Shown: positions 1-11,456, numbered from the stretch's first letter. The stretch: 64,000 nt of DNA from Sesamum alatum (GCA_034509735.1 JACGWO010000007.1:26502046-26566045), one strand, 5' to 3'. The notes: generated by a model from the letters alone, not told the origin. Translations and numbers: made by a program.

Positions 1-1276
1 GTTGAGCGTTAAGAACGAAATTCATTTGTTGCAAGATATAGAGCCCGTTGTGCAATGTACCAAGTAGATGAGCAATTCCACACCTCATCAAATAAAAGCA
101 ATTTTTATTGATTCTGAACTCATAACCACTATTGTCCAACAATGGAATGGAAATGATGTTCTTAATCATACTAGGTACAAAATAAACCTGCTCTAATTCT
201 ATGCTAATGGTATCACTAATTACTAAAGTGGCGGATCCTACTGCTTCTGCCGAGATGGCCTTGCCATTTCCAAGCTTCAGGATCATGTCCCCGCTACTTA
301 GTTTTCTGCTTCTTTTCAGCACCTGCAAATCATTGCAAATGTGAGCTCCACAGCCGGTATCCAATACCCAAGAGGCAGAATTAGTGACCATATTAACCTC
401 AATCACATATATACCTTGGTTTGAGAAGAGTTTGGGGCACTCTCTCTTCCAATGCCCTTTCTCACGGCAGTTGATACATATGTCATATGCCTTTGACTGT
501 TGCTTGGAGACAACCTTTCCCTTTCCTTTGCCTTTCCCCTCTTTGGCAATGGGAACACTCTGAGTGTTCGTAGCTGCTATGACGGCTTTTCCCTTCCCCT
601 TCTTCCTTTTCCAACGTCCGGCACCCTTGCCTTTCGTCTTGGAAGTTGAAGCACCTCCAAACAATACCGAAGGCGTGGACTTCTTAGTCGTTGCCTCGTA
701 TTGCACCAACATATTGATCAACTCATGAATGCCCTTCTCAAGTGCATTCATGTTATAGTTGACGATAAATTGGTCGAAGGAGGGTGGGAGTGACTGAAGG
801 ATCACATCTATGTACGTTTCGTTATCGAGACCTGCCTTTAGGTCCTCGAGCTTTTCCACTAGGGTAAGCATTTTAACCCCATGCTCTTGTACAGAGGATC
901 CTTCTGTCATTTTAGTTCCAAAGAACGCCTTGGTCGCGACATACCTAGTATGCCGGTCCGGGACTGCATAGCAATCCTTAAGGCGAGCCATAATGGAAGG
1001 GACATCGTCTAGCTTTTCATATTGCTTCTGAATCTCATTGGTCATCGAAGCAAGTATGACGCTACGGACCTTCCGGTTATCCTTATGCCAAGTCTCGAAC
1101 GTCTCACGTTCTTCTGGCGTGGATCCTTCCGGCAAGGTCCTAGGGAGAGGCTCGTCCATGACGTAGCCTTGGTTCTCGTAATCTAGGACTATCCTGAGAT
1201 TGCGCAACCAGTCGTTGTAATTGGTTCCATTAAATTTGTTTGTCTCAAGAATGGTTGATAGTGGGTTCTTAGACAT
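1..1276 (-). CDS. Ty1/copia Gag-protease polyprotein, N-terminal part (runs off the left edge)
   Basis: Reading the minus strand from the ATG at 1276, the frame stays open for all 425 codons to the window edge. The first ~250 residues are a copia-type Gag (the retrotransposon capsid domain) followed by a Lys/Gly-rich stretch. A CCHC zinc knuckle (CINCREKGHWKREC) spans residues 267-280 and would bind the element's RNA. The aspartic protease active site DTG begins at residue 306, followed by the GCGAHIC motif usual in copia proteases. The last visible residues read into the linker before integrase. Integrase, reverse transcriptase and RNase H should lie outside the window. Gag of the copy at 50979-51841 is clearly related but broken. 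The open frame and intact motifs suggest a young, possibly active copy. Activity cannot be judged without the rest of pol and the 3' LTR. Confidence 0.93.
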   Translation of the reverse strand, partial: MSKNPLSTILETNKFNGTNYNDWLRNLRIVLDYENQGYVMDEPLPRTLPEGSTPEERETFETWHKDNRKVRSVILASMTNEIQKQYEKLDDVPSIMARLKDCYAVPDRHTRYVATKAFFGTKMTEGSSVQEHGVKMLTLVEKLEDLKAGLDNETYIDVILQSLPPSFDQFIVNYNMNALEKGIHELINMLVQYEATTKKSTPSVLFGGASTSKTKGKGAGRWKRKKGKGKAVIAATNTQSVPIAKEGKGKGKGKVVSKQQSKAYDICINCREKGHWKRECPKLFSNQGIYVIEVNMVTNSASWVLDTGCGAHICNDLQVLKRSRKLSSGDMILKLGNGKAISAEAVGSATLVISDTISIELEQVYFVPSMIKNIISIPLLDNSGYEFRINKNCFYLMRCGIAHLLGTLHNGLYILQQMNFVLNAQ

Positions 1277-3573
1277 TTTAAATCTACATTTAGAAAACAA
1301 TGCGCGATCAGCAGAAAATAAAGACGGTGGTTTGATGAAATAATTAAATGCTTGGTCTTTAGTCATTTAATCCTCCCACTATTTATACGAAAACACGGTA
1401 CTCTCAAACGTGATTTTCGGGAAATCCTTTCCTAGTGGACTTGGGATCCACAGCGATTTTTCCCATACCCCGCTTTTACGATTCGCATGGAAAAGATCCT
1501 GTGGGAGGTATTCCATACCATTCTCGTTCCACGAGATTCCCAAGATTATTGCCTCACCCTTTCGCATGATCCCGAGGACTCCAAGCGAATCATGCTAATT
1601 GGGCGTTAGACCCGACCCAATCGACCGAGCCATGGACCCACTAGTACCCCCACGACTCGTGAGACAGGTAACAGCAGCCCATTTTTCGTTCATGACACAG
1701 TGCAGCTTCTTTTAAGTACAATAACGTGCCACGACTCGTGAGACCACGCTATTGACCTAAAACAGCTTCCTCACTGTGCCATGGATTGGAAGGCATGGAC
1801 AAACTCTTAGAGTTCATGTCCACTTTATCTAGGGTCTAATATTTCAACATTGGTCCAACCAATGTGAGAGTAGTGAATGACCGAGATCTCATAATATATA
1901 TGCATACATTCATCCATAATGCATAAATAAAATCCATCCATAGCAGTTATATGATAAATAAAAGCCATTCATCCATCATCATAACCACATGCAAAATTAA
2001 AGCCTAGCACGCCCCTGTTGGATGATCACGAGCCCAAATCCTATGCGACCCACTGAGCCCGCAGTGGATCTATGGTCAATCTAGGGTTGGTTCTATACTA
2101 TTACAATAATAGTAACCCAATCATCATGCTGATGGGCCTTGGTCTCTTTTCTCTTTCTTCACTTCATGGAAAACTCCAAGGACCTCCGGTCTGGGCTCTC
2201 CATGTGGTCCTTCCTTCTTCTCCACCAATTACAAAAAGAAACCTCACTCCTAGTCTACTCTCATTACATATTAAAAAATAGAAACCCCAGCGAAAACCCG
2301 GGGGGAGTACATAAGGAGGGAGGTAGAAAGCCTTATTATTCCAAGGCACTAGAAAGAGAGAGAAGGAGAAAGCAGTTAAAGAGGCACACAGGCCCAACAG
2401 AAAATTAAACCATACATTCGGTCTAGGGCTCGTGATCATCCATTTCCATCCAACACACGTAATTACATGATCCAATCACATAATCATAATATTCCAGCAA
2501 CACATGATTTTCAATCATATTAATCCAAGATGAAAATAAATGAACATGTGCGCAACGTGTGAAAATAAAAATAAAAAAAATATAAATATTGGTAATATTA
2601 ATCCTATTTTTTTTTCTCGTTTTAGGAAAACCTTTCCTCATTATCTTAAGTAAAATAACCCCGGGATTCCAAATCCAATTTATTTTACTCCTAAAATAAT
2701 GTCTTTAGGAACTTAGGAAAAATTGAACCCAAAAAACGATTTTTCAGTATTAATTCAAAATTTAAACTGAAAATTAATTTAAAATAAAATAACACTAGGG
2801 TTTCAAAACCCTAGCTTCACAGCCACCGGCCGCCGCCGCCTGCGGCAGCCAGCCGGCCGGCCGCGCGCGCGCAGGCCCCTGCCTGCTCGCGCGCGCGCCT
2901 GACCGGCAGCGCACTGCGCGGCCTAGCGCATCGGCAGGCCGACGCGCGCGCAGGCTCCTCTTCCTTGCGCGCGCTGGCTTGCTGGCCGCCGGCCGTGTGC
3001 CTGCGCTGTGCGCAGAGCGCGCGCGCAGACGCGCACTGGGCGTGCCTGCCGGGCGCGCGCGCGCAGACGCCTCCGTCTGCGTGCGCGCGCGCCGCCTGGT
3101 GCCCGTCCGCGCGCGGGCTCCCGCCCGTCAGCCTTGCGCGCGCGCGCGCATGGGCGTGCCTGCCGGGCGCGCGCGCGCAGACTCCTTTGTCTACCCGCGC
3201 GCGCGCCTGGAGGCGCTTCCATGCGCGCACGCCCGCGCGCAGCCATCCTGGCTGCGCGCTGCCCTGCGCGGCCGGCAGTGCGCGCGCGCAGGCTTCCCAT
3301 GCCTGCGCGCGTCCGCCCTACCGGCAGTGCTCGGCTGCGCGCGGCCAGCCTTCTCGGCTGGCCGGCTGTGGCGTTTTCTCTCGTTTTTCAGATTAATTTC
3401 CCATCCCGTTTCCCAAGAAAAACAGAAAAACACCAACATTCATAAATTCACACGTATTAAAAGCAATAAAATAACATGCTTTAATAATCAAGAAATTCAA
3501 GATTCAATTAAAACATGCTAAATCACGTTTCATGCTTAAAACGCACATAAACCCTAGGCCTATACACCGAACC
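1277..3573 (-). other. Long untranslated leader of the left copia element
   Basis: This 2.3-kb stretch lies between the primer site and the gag ATG, in minus orientation, and contains no coding sequence I can support. Blocks of it, such as the motif ACGACTCGTGAGAC around 1645 and 1731, recur in the leader of the complete copia element (near 52206 and 52289) and in the fragment at about 38210, which ties the three elements together. The GC-rich block at 2815-3371 is listed separately. Apparent open frames within it come from base composition. Confidence 0.75.
2815..3371. repeat. CpG-dense, alternating CG block with internal direct repeat
   Basis: About 550 bp of extremely GC-rich DNA dominated by runs such as GCGCGCGCGC, inside an AT-rich region. 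A segment starting TGGGCGTGCCTGCCGGGCGC occurs near 3037 and again near 3150, a direct repeat with a period of about 113 bp. Long open frames exist here in several frames on both strands at once, which is what a stop-poor composition gives, so I do not call a gene. The complete copia element keeps only a short GC-rich remnant at the same place (about 53360-53430). Alternating CG tracts of this kind can form Z-DNA; that is known chemistry, not something shown here. Confidence 0.9.
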
Positions 3574-3587
3574 GGGCCCTGATACCA
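3574..3587 (-). other. Primer binding site of the left copia element
   Basis: The minus strand reads TGGTATCAGGGCCC one base after the LTR end. This matches the initiator methionine tRNA primer site of plant copia elements (TGGTATCAGAGC) with one change. It fixes the orientation of the element and marks the inner edge of its 5' LTR. Confidence 0.85.
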
Positions 3588-3588
3588 C

Positions 3589-5573
3589 TGAAAGAAATTG
3601 TGGATCGTCCCGGGAAAAGCGCGAATGCGGAAGCGCGGTATAATTAAAATTAAAACGGAATTTAAACATGCTTTTAAATTAAAACACGTTTCAAAGGGTG
3701 TGCCTTTGAAGTTTCCCGGGCGTTCGGTGTATCTCATGAACGAATAACACAAAATAAATCATGGAGGCCATAGGGTTGGAAATTAAAGAGAGGACGAAAA
3801 ATTAAAACGAGACCTACCCGTTGTCGTTTTCGTCTTCAACGGCTACAAGCGTTGTTCCCCGTTTTGCACCAAGATCTCGTCTTTGAGACCCTCTAAATCG
3901 TGACACACGATCCACCCACGTATCTTGCACGTCGTGCTAGCAACGAACAAGTTTTATGTTTTTGGAGTGGATGAATCAATAACACATTATTGATTAATGG
4001 TATTGATTCATCAAGTTCTTAATGTTCCAAGAACAAAAAGAACCAAGAAAATATTTCTTGGAGAGGGAGAGAGAATCGGACGAGAGAGAGGGAGAGAGAA
4101 TCCGTGTGTGTGTGTTGTAGTGTGTGTGTTGGAGTTTCATCATCATTCAACTTGTAGGATGCTAGGAGTTTATATAGAAGAGGAGTCTAATCCTCTTTAA
4201 ACTCCTCTTTCAAGAACTCTATTTTGACTAGGATTTTGACCTAGTCAAAGTCCTAGTCAAAGTAGTGTTTTGACCTAGTCAAAACAATCCTAGCCATCCA
4301 TCTCTCCCATTCATCTCACCGTTGATTTAATTTAATTTAATGGAATATTTAAAACCTATTTAAATATTTCCAAGAGGCTAAAATAAATATAAATATTATT
4401 TAAGCCCATTAAATAAATCCCTTTTGATAAATCTAATTTATCAATTTAATCCCTTATATCTAATAGAAGGAATTATTTCTCCAAGAAAAAATAAAGGACC
4501 CGATTAAATCCAATTTAATCATTCCTTCACTCCAATATTTAATTCCTAATTAAATATCTAAATGTGTGTGGATAGTGTGTGACTCTTTAGGTTCACCTTT
4601 CAGCTAGACTTGGTCGGATTCCTAGAATCCTTCCGTTACCATGGGTGGCCATCTAGCAACGGTCCATGGCACTAGAGACTAGGTGAAATATTCAGGGATG
4701 AACATTTAGGCTCTAACAGTACACTTGTCCTTCTGTCTTCGGTCTCATCACTCAGAGTCTAGGGCACGGATAATGCAGGTACCCATTTTGGACCTAAGTG
4801 TCGGTCTGTCCTCACTAAACGCCGCAAGGGAATCCTTCCCTTCTGTTCAGTTACTGTGGCCACAGATTTTAGGGACAAGACACAGAGCATACATGAGACT
4901 CAACTGTCAATACCTATTGGCAGGAGACAGATCCTTTCTTGGAAACTACTGTCACTTTGTACACCAGAACTGTACTAGACATGGCTTATGACTACCAAAG
5001 AGAATTCTGGCAATCTCTCACCATATCTAAGATACAGCCCTAACGTACAGGTAAACTGAGCAATTCCTCAAGTCAAAGGACTTGGCCTGTACCGTTGGAA
5101 CGGGAATACACGTCATACCTTGCTGACCATACTCAAGGTCCTCCGTAAGACGGTTCCCGCGAGTCACCTCAGTCAGCTGCGTCCTAGCATGCTAACCCAC
5201 TAACACTGCTTAGACGACCCTCGTCACCCGTCGATGAAACACGACAGCAGGTGCTTAGTGCAAGTCTCAAATGGAATCCCGGTACCCATTTTCGGGATTC
5301 CTTGACTTGGAGATTTCCGGACTGATTCGGGAAGACTGATTCCATGGACCTACCTCCAAGCGTAGTCCCAGTCCCCGAAATTGATTCTCAGTCCGTGGGC
5401 TTTGTTTGCGTAGTGAACAGATATGGAAAACAAATATAAGTGAACACAAACAAAGTGATGCCAAATGAAATTCACTTCTTTATTCATTAATGATTTATCA
5501 AACACCTGAAATTGTCTAGACATAGGTTACATATTCCTGCCAAAATTGGCTTACATGGTCACCTATTCTAACA
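3589..5573 (-). mobile_element. 5' LTR of the left copia element (subfamily 1)
   Basis: This 1985-bp LTR starts TGAAAG and ends TCTAACA on the plus strand, that is TGTTAGA...TTTCA in element orientation. It aligns along its length with the solo LTR at 33211-35202, which defines both ends. The minus strand carries a TATA box (CTATATAAAC, plus-strand 4168-4177), conserved in the solo copy at 33788-33797, so it is the likely promoter. The outer flank at 5574 is decayed LINE coding sequence. Its TSD partner lies outside the window. Confidence 0.9.
4168..4177 (-). promoter_or_regulatory. TATA box in the copia LTR
   Basis: CTATATAAAC on the minus strand, in the middle of the LTR and conserved in the solo LTR at 33788-33797. 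It is placed to drive transcription towards gag. Its role is inferred from motif and position. Confidence 0.5.
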
Positions 5574-6850
5574 CATCTGATGAGCAAAACAATATGCGGG
5601 GTATTAAATTTCAGTTCAAGAACCCCATCGTTTAGGAAATGAAGAACACGAGTAGTAGTATCATGACCAACCACTTTCCAAAATTTTTGGAAAAAGACAG
5701 GAGACATACCATCCAAACCAGGCGACTTAAGAGGATGCATCTGGAAGAGAGCTCGTGTAACCTCATCCAAGATGAATGGTCGTATTAGCTCCTCGTGCAT
5801 GGGGTCAATCACCAACGGCTACACGCACGATAGGGTTACCTCTATCACACGGAGATTGGGTTGGTAGATAGGAAAAAAATGTTAAAAATAATCAAGCACT
5901 ACCCCGTGAACCTCTTCTTTTCCAACCCAACGCACCTCCAGATCATCTTTAAAACTCAAGATTTCCTTACAACGGAAGCGTTCAATAGCTTGAGTGTGAA
6001 AATACTCGTGTTGCGGTCCCCTTCCTTTAGCCAAAGTGCCTTACTCCTTTATTGCCACAACGTCTCTTACCTCTCCAACATTTCCTCCAACTCGTCCCTT
6101 AGTAGCTCCAACCGGCTCTTCACCCTGGCTGTCTGCAGGCCCTCCCTTAGTTTACACATCTCCTCATTCAACTCCTTTATTTGTTTAGTAATGTTCCCAA
6201 AGTGCCTATGGCTCCATTCCTTTAGATTCTGTTTGCAGCTCTAAAGATAACGAGGCATTAGTCCAGATTAGACAACCACCGCTAGCCTTGTTCGACCACT
6301 TTCACGCACTCATCTGAGCGGAGCAATGCCGCCTCGAAACAAAATCTCGGCTTCTTCCTCGTATGCTCACTCCCTTGGCTCACTTCAAGGTCTAAAAGAA
6401 GGATTGCATGGTCAGAACACACCTTCGGAATATGTGACATGCTCGTTGTCGGCAATCTCGTGGCCCATGGATGATCACAACATGCACGATCTAACCGCTC
6501 CCGTACCGTAGCCGAGTGCTCCCGGTTGTTGCACCATGTGAACAAGTTACCCGAGCAACCCATATCGTGCAACCCACAGTCCTCTAAGCACCGAAGGAAC
6601 GCCACAATCTGCCACTGTATGTTGGCCCCGAGCTTCTCATGATGGTGTAAGATCTCGTTAAAGTCCCCCACACATAACTAAGGACGTACTGATCCCGCTC
6701 AAAGGTACCGCAACAGCTTCTAGGATTCCTTCCTTCTTGTAACCTCTAGGTGGCCGTAAAAACCCATAAAATCTCCATCTCCATCGAACGCCTCCTGACC
6801 TACTGTAGGTTGATATGATTGTCCGAGAACAATTGAACCTAGACATCGAC
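5574..6850 (-). pseudogene. LINE ORF2: endonuclease and N-terminal reverse transcriptase, broken
   Basis: On the minus strand the apurinic-type endonuclease is visible around 6800-6282: a GDFNEI motif near 6668, a YLD-like LDRACC segment, and the C-terminal catalytic SDH (CSDHAILLLDLE) near 6400. Reverse transcriptase begins after a Glu/Lys-rich linker and shows PLKSPGLDGMSPVFFQKFW near 5740, the first conserved RT block. Several frameshifts and stops separate the pieces. The polymerase core with its YxDD motif is missing, being beyond the copia insertion. The element is dead as read here. Confidence 0.85.
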
Positions 6851-7184
6851 GTCCTTCCTCCACAACAACACCAGTCCCCTATTTTTTACATCGTGAGCCT
6901 ACACTTAGTCCAAAGTAGTTAAGCTTCTATTTGATCACCTCATATCTCCTAGATTTACACTTAGTCTTGGAGATGAAGAGCAAGCTGGGGTTGAACCGTT
7001 GAACCAGCTCGTAGAGAGTGTGAATTGTCCAAGGGGAACCCAGCCTATCACAGTTCCATGCTAAAGAGTTTCATGGCTACTGGCAGCGTTGTGGGGGCAG
7101 CCTCCGTCGATAAATCATCTGATTCCTCGTCCACCAGATGAAGCCTTCGCTTACTAGCATGGACCCCTTCCATCTTCGACTCAA

Positions 7185-8210
7185 TTAAACTGACCTCTTT
7201 CGAGAGTTTGTCGCCTGCCCTTTGTCAGCTACCCCTCGGCTCCTCCATCCCGCCCTGCTTCTGTATCGTCCTCTTCGAGTCGTGACACTGAGTGAGACGC
7301 TCACTAAACTACCCTCGACCCAGCTAACCATCGCCATAGTGTGCTCTGAGGCCTCCGAATTGATTCCAATTGGTGGGAAGGTAGACAAGATAAACTCTGC
7401 CAACCCTTCCTTCTCAAGCATTATATCATCTGTGCCCATTCCTAAATCTGAACCTGCTTGCTCCTTATTTGACGGTGGAACACCCCTTTGAGACCCAGAT
7501 CTAGGTACGCCCCTGCTAGCCCCCAAGTAGCCCCTCAATCTCCGAATGCACCAGAACTTCTTTGCCTAGGGCCTGTTTCTTGTCTGCCTCCCCGCTGCAT
7601 CCACCTCTTGGTCCACGGGATCCCTTCTACGTCTTCCGAGCCGCTCTAACTGGACGCACCAAACTCCCCGAATATGGCCGCCCCCATCTCTTGGATGGCA
7701 CTGTGTCCTAGCGCCACATTGTTGGAATCTGAGGGATTAGTACGGCTCGGGACCGTAAGGCGTCTCCGAGCCTGGATCAATGAAATCGCCTGGAAACAAC
7801 TGCTTACAAGACTTGGTAATGTGGCCCACTTTTCCGCACAAGTAGCAGAAGTTGGGGAACTATTCATATGTAAGGTGCACCAATAGTTGTCCCTTGGGGA
7901 ACACCCCAATGGTTTGGGGCTCAAAATCTCATTGTAGAGGTCCTGGGTACTAAACTCATTCGGAGCGTGTGTGAGTGGGTGTGTGTGGGTTAAAAAAAAG
8001 GTGCACTAACAATTCCTCCCCCAGCGGAGTTATGATCTTTAATGCTGTTTTCAACAGGAGAATGGCGTCTATGGCTACCTGAAATGCAAAGTTGCGCCCC
8101 ACGAATGCCCTGCTCTGTCTAAATCCACATCACGAAATTTGCCTACTCGATTCCAAGGATAGAGTCGCTATCCCGAAAATCATCTTACTCAAGGGAAGGT
8201 CTACTGAAAA
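7185..8210 (-). pseudogene. LINE ORF1 (nucleic-acid-binding protein), broken
   Basis: The minus strand at about 7860-7795 encodes FPNFCYLCGKVGHITKSC, a CCHC zinc knuckle of the type that ends the DUF4283 domain of plant LINE ORF1 proteins. Sequence upstream to about 8210 gives a weak continuation of that domain. Downstream to about 7185 is a Ser/Gly/Arg-rich tail, as in this family. In-frame stops and frame changes are present. LINE ORF1 products coat the RNA; this copy cannot be translated as one protein. Confidence 0.7.
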
Positions 8211-9229
8211 CATACTTCTTAAACTACCATTCTAAACCTGATTATTACCTAGTAAAAGAGGACATATTATCGTGTCATGTATTGACTTTTTAAGAAATAA
8301 AAATAATATTATACGATCATTCAAAATATATTATCTACAAAATACCTATATAACAAATCAAATCCAAACAAATTCTCATTTCTAACATATATAAACTTTA
8401 ATTGGAAACATATAATTCAAATATAATTTCATATTTCTCGATTAAAAACCAATAAAGCATTTGCATCTAATGAAAATGCTCGAAACTAGAAATAAAGATG
8501 AAAACAAACCAAACGGGCCATAAAATTGTCAAACTCTTATTTTCTAGGAGAACACTAGTATGAAGTTCAAACTCTAAACCTTGGAATTTAAAAGCCACTA
8601 AAATTTTTCATTTGTAATTGATGTGGGACGTGAGCCTATATTTTTGACACCCTTAAAAAAGGGGTATGAGATGAACACATGGCCTGATGTCCCATAGATG
8701 ATATCAAATAATGCGACGTGCAATACGACTAATACCTCGATGTGCAAGGTATTTACCCATTTTGATTAGAGCTTCTTAATTTATTTTTGAAAAAGCGTTT
8801 CACTAAAAAGAAAGTTTTGAGTCTTATAAATCATCAAACTCTCTGTCGAGAACTAATGTGATATGCTTGCAAATATCTTTAACTTATTTACCTTTTTCAG
8901 TTATGCAAATTTAAATTAATCATACCATGACCTAAATTGATTGGACAAATCTCATCATAATGATGAATTTTCCACTTTTGCATCAATCCAAATAAATAAT
9001 ATAAACTTGTACATATTTCGAACGGCAAGCTGGCCCACCCGCATAATTTCCCGTAATCGGTTCTGATATTTAATGCATTTTTAATATTTTATTATTTCTT
9101 CAAATTGCTTTTCATAATAATAAAACAAATCCAACTAGTAATATTATTGGATTAAGGTATGAGGAGGGTTTGGGTGTTGAGTTATTGAGATACAGAATTA
9201 TGAGTTCAGCAGAAAGAGTGGACCCACAT
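8211..9229. other. AT-rich intergenic stretch, nothing recognised
   Basis: No open frame, tRNA, rRNA or element end that I can support. It is likely old repeat-derived or unique AT-rich DNA. Confidence 0.5.
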
Positions 9230-9239
9230 GATTAATTAC

Positions 9240-9475
9240 GGCTTAAATGCAATTTTGCCCTTCTGTATTAACCAAAAAAAACAATTACCCCTTATGAAAA
9301 AATAACTAGAAATTTACCCCGTGTTATTCAAAATGCAATAAGAGGGTTTTTTGCTCCGTTTTAGAAGATTTTTTGCTTTATTTTTTAAAATATAGGGGAT
9401 AATTTACTATTTATTTTTTCACATAGAGTTTTTTAAACATTTTGTATATCACAATAGGATAATTACATTTTTCCC
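9240..9475. mobile_element. Mutator-like MITE with 10-bp TSD
   Basis: The 236-bp element starts GGCTTAAATGCAATT and its other end, read in reverse, is GGGAAAAATGTAATT. The perfect 10-bp repeat GATTAATTAC flanks it (9230-9239 and 9476-9485). A 9-11 bp TSD with GG...AAATG ends fits non-autonomous Mutator-like elements. No coding capacity. Confidence 0.7.
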
Positions 9476-9871
9476 GATTAATTACAAGTTTGACCCCTAC
9501 AGCACTCTAATCTTGTCAACAAGTTCGATTTCTATCAACTTCGGTTATATGTCATTGTCGAAGCAAATATTCATAGAAGGTTTTCGAAATTGTATTCCCA
9601 AATAATGTTTCATCATATAAATGATTATTGATTATGTTTTTAGAATCAATGAATGAATATATATTTGGATTAATATGTTGAAATTGATAACTATGTAGGA
9701 ATAGAATTTCAATATTTTTGGTTATATACTTTTCCTTAATATAATTACACGTGAACCTCTTTTGATTTGAAAAATTACATCTAATAGTCTTGTTATTTAT
9801 TTCCATTCAACACTTATTTTAACCACAAAAGTAGATCTGCAAATACCTGTTTACTAATTCTGGATGGAGCA

Positions 9872-10189
9872 CACTAAAAGAAAATTCACTATTGGCTACA
9901 AATTTATTGGCTACGGACTAAAACCATGATAAATAATTATTATTAACCATGTTTAAACAAAATCGTTGCAAAAACCTAAATTATCCACCATGAAAACTCC
10001 TTTTGCCATTGTTATCAACAAAAACAAATATTTTTGCCATGGCTTTTAGCCATGACAAATGTTTTAACCACACTCACAAATACCACGGTCAATAACGGTT
10101 GTACGACCGTGGTGAATGACTATTCACTACGGCTATTTATTTTTAATCATAACAATTAGCCATGGTTAAATATCAAATTTTTTCTAGTG
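9872..10189. mobile_element. CACTA-type MITE with 3-bp TSD
   Basis: 318 bp, starting CACTAAAAGAAAATT and ending AAATTTTTTCTAGTG, so the ends are inverted repeats of the CACTA class. The 3-bp duplication GCA lies on both sides (9869-9871 and 10190-10192). The interior repeats short CCATG-containing motifs and has no coding capacity. Confidence 0.85.
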
Positions 10190-10204
10190 GCAGGGTTATT
10201 ACAA

Positions 10205-10909
10205 CACTACAAAAGAATTGATCTTTCACTACACTATAAATGACTACGGGTAAAAAATCATGATAAATCAACACTATTAACTACGGTTAAATAAAATTAA
10301 TGCAAAAACTTAAATATTTGCCACGATTAATTAATATTTACCGTGAATTTTAGCCATAGCCAAATATTTGACATGATTTTGACCATAATTAATGTTTTGG
10401 CCATACTTGTAAAAACAACGGCCTATAACCGTTGCAGACCCTTGGTCAATTCATATTTACTAGAATTTTCTTCTTTTGACCATAATAATTAATCGAGAAA
10501 ATTGTAATTTAATTTGGCCCCAAAATGTAAGGGGATTTGCAATATTAGTCCCATACTTTTTGAAATAGTCAACATTAACCTCATACTTTAGGAAAACGTT
10601 GCAAAGTTAGTCCCACCATAGCAATATTAGTCTCACACTTTAGAAAAATGTTGCAAAATTAATCTCACATTTTAACAAAAAGTTGCAAAATTAGGTGCCA
10701 AAGTTTGTCCCAAATGTTGCATAGTTAGTCCCAAAAGTTGCAATTTTTTTACGGTCGGACTAACTTTGCAATATTTTCCTAAAGTGTGGAATTAATATTA
10801 ATTATTTTAGGAAGTATGAGACTAATATTACAAATTACCATATATTTTGAGATCAAAATTATAATTTTCTCAAGTTAATCGTAGTACAAAATCATATTTT
10901 TTTTTAGTT
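10205..10909. mobile_element. Second CACTA-type MITE, carrying a nested MITE
   Basis: Starts CACTACAAAAGAATTG and ends TTTTTTTTTAGTT, flanked by CAA on both sides (10202-10204 and 10910-10912). Its interior resembles the neighbouring MITE at 9872-10189, including the ACGG...CCGTTG segment. Its right part is split by the long-inverted-repeat element at 10496-10874, and the two halves align to the neighbour once that insert is removed. Confidence 0.75.
10496..10874. mobile_element. Fold-back MITE nested in the CACTA MITE
   Basis: 379 bp whose two ends are inverted repeats of roughly 75 bp (left AGAAAATTGTAATTT..., right in reverse GAGAAAATTATAATTT...). The 7-bp repeat TTAATCG flanks it (10489-10495 and 10875-10881). 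The interior repeats GTTGCAAA(G/A)TTAGTC-like phrases. It resembles Mutator-like fold-back elements, but a 7-bp TSD is short for that class, so the superfamily is open. Confidence 0.7.
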
Positions 10910-10912
10910 CAA

Positions 10913-11447
10913 ATCTGTGTTTCGGACAGTTGTAAAAACTGCAAGTTCCTTTAAGTTGGTCATAGACATTAGGTGGGTGGACAAGGGATGATGAGCAAGA
11001 CTGTGGTTACAGTTAGGCATGAGAAATCTATGTTGGATTCTCAAATAATTCTCAGCACTTGCCCTAATATTGTAAGAACAAATGAGGGAGTTTTGGAGTG
11101 AGCTAATAAGAGGGTCCCCAGAAGGGGACACAACAGCGGACCGTCCATGTGGAAAAATGCAGCAATCATTACATAGGTTGGACACCCATGTTAGAATATG
11201 CGCCTTTTTTCCCTCTCAGGACAACTCCATTTTCAGCTGGATAAGAGTGTCCAATTAGGAAGAAGAAGAAGGCTAATTATGCCAGCACCAAAGATAAATG
11301 AGAAAAATCTTACAAGTGATGAAATATTAAGTTAAACATTGGAATTGTAAACTATAAACACTAAAGAGGGGTGTTATGGATATTGAATATTAAATATTTT
11401 TGAGGTGTTCTTAAATGAGTTTTATGCAATTTACCCCAGTGATACTG
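10913..11447. other. Intergenic stretch, nothing recognised
   Basis: A 93-codon minus frame at 10904-11185 has no motif I recognise and overlaps the CACTA MITE end, so I do not call it a gene. Confidence 0.4.
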
Positions 11448-11456
11448 TAAAGGAGC

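Larger units (their letters stand above)
5574..8210 (-). mobile_element. Decayed L1-type LINE, interrupted by the copia element
   Basis: Minus-strand fragments follow the order of a plant L1 LINE: ORF1 with a CCHC knuckle (upstream, at 7185-8210), then ORF2 endonuclease (about 6282-6850), then the start of reverse transcriptase (5574-6240). The copia LTR begins exactly where the reverse transcriptase reading stops at 5573, so the rest of this LINE should resume on the far side of the copia element, outside the window. Frames are broken throughout. Confidence 0.85.

Noticed and set aside
2817..3521. Long overlapping open frames on both strands in the CG-rich block (up to 180 codons)
   Set aside because: Open frames occur in several frames and both strands together because the block has few A/T bases and so few stops. 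The proteins are Arg/Ala-rich with no domain.
10904..11185. 93-codon minus-strand frame as a gene
   Set aside because: No recognised motif, no promoter, overlaps a MITE end.
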